Made by a program: the position numbers and the translations under genes. This document shows positions 63,823 to 64,000 of a stretch of DNA of 64,000 bases, piece after piece. Origin of the DNA: Pirellulales bacterium (GTDB taxonomy: Bacteria > Planctomycetota > Planctomycetia > Pirellulales > Thermoguttaceae); NCBI GenBank assembly GCA_016935315.1, contig JAFGRD010000044.1, positions 1-64,000 on the forward strand. Reading direction: 5' to 3'. The notes under the pieces were generated by a model, which made no database searches, was not told where the DNA came from, and saw only the letters and a program-made list of their open reading frames with translations. How positions within the stretch are numbered: the first letter of the stretch is position 1; each line of letters opens with the position of its first letter.

Positions 63823-64000
63823 CGTTGGCCGCCGCTACCCCGGTGCAAATCTCACGGCGAAGCAGTCCTTTCGCGCGGCAGTCGGTCGAACGTGCACACG
63901 TTCACGTCCTCGGTGTGTTGCTTCTGCTTGCGGCCCACGTCCCCCTGGCGCTGGTCATGTTCCAGCAGCCATCCATTGCCAGGGTTCATGCCTTGGCGAC
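63819..64000 (+). CDS. Start of a polytopic membrane protein, cut by the window edge
   Basis: The ATG lies in an ATGA overlap with the third GT4 gene. Only 60 codons are in the window: a hydrophilic N-terminus (TLAAATPVQISRRSS) and one membrane helix (VHVLGVLLLLAAHVPLALVM). Position after the glycosyltransferases and the N-terminal helix suit an O-antigen polymerase/ligase (Wzy or WaaL type), which the locus otherwise lacks. The name is an inference from place. Confidence 0.6.
   Translation, partial: MTLAAATPVQISRRSSPFARQSVERAHVHVLGVLLLLAAHVPLALVMFQQPSIARVHALA

Overview
The window is high-GC bacterial DNA that reads as a planctomycete chromosome, probably order Pirellulales. This is inferred from gene content and not from a marker gene. 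The clues are a Tat-exported Gfo/Idh/MocA oxidoreductase, a PQQ-type propeller opening with a WPQFRGP motif, a VWA protein overlapping an ECF sigma factor, a GldF/GldG-like ABC system with a DUF4340 partner, and an exosortase/PEP-CTERM exopolysaccharide locus.

Layout. Bases 1-84 are the 3' end of a group II intron (domains V and VI). Then come a GGQ release-factor-like protein, a winged-helix regulator and a Tat oxidoreductase. From 2989 to 15439 lie eight co-directional genes, nearly all overlapping by 1-4 bases, that encode nine exported amidohydrolase-fold domains. All keep the C-terminal family signature, but seven of the nine have lost the metal-binding HxH pair. Only one protein (11441-12697) keeps the whole ligand set. 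An intact cyclase/formamidase-like gene follows. Next are an ECF sigma factor overlapping a VWA protein (minus strand), pyruvate kinase, and a thioredoxin-fold gene with an in-frame TGA exactly at the first cysteine of its CGPC site. That gene is a probable selenoprotein that ordinary gene calling would truncate. Then follow a PQQ propeller, a ThDP keto-acid decarboxylase, mannose-1-phosphate guanylyltransferase, a minus-strand ABC operon, a HEAT-repeat protein and NadB.

From 38119 to the end is a surface-polysaccharide locus. A polysaccharide deacetylase, a WecG/TagA glycosyltransferase and an initiating sugar transferase lie on the minus strand. On the plus strand are a PEP-CTERM protein, three FixJ-like regulators that all carry Glu in place of the phospho-accepting Asp, an exosortase, a Wzz/BY-kinase, a very large TPR protein, an EpsI-like protein, an FkbM methyltransferase, a flippase, an SGNH protein, a sulfatase-fold protein with Thr at the nucleophile position, two poorly known proteins, three GT4 glycosyltransferases and the start of a membrane protein cut by the window edge. 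Together they could build, modify, flip and polymerise a glycan and couple it to sorting of PEP-CTERM proteins.

A palindromic repeat of about 75-103 bp with TATTGAC-type ends occurs three times (16809, 37854, 56199). One copy supplies the stop codon of the flippase gene. No tRNA, rRNA, CRISPR array or intact transposase was seen.
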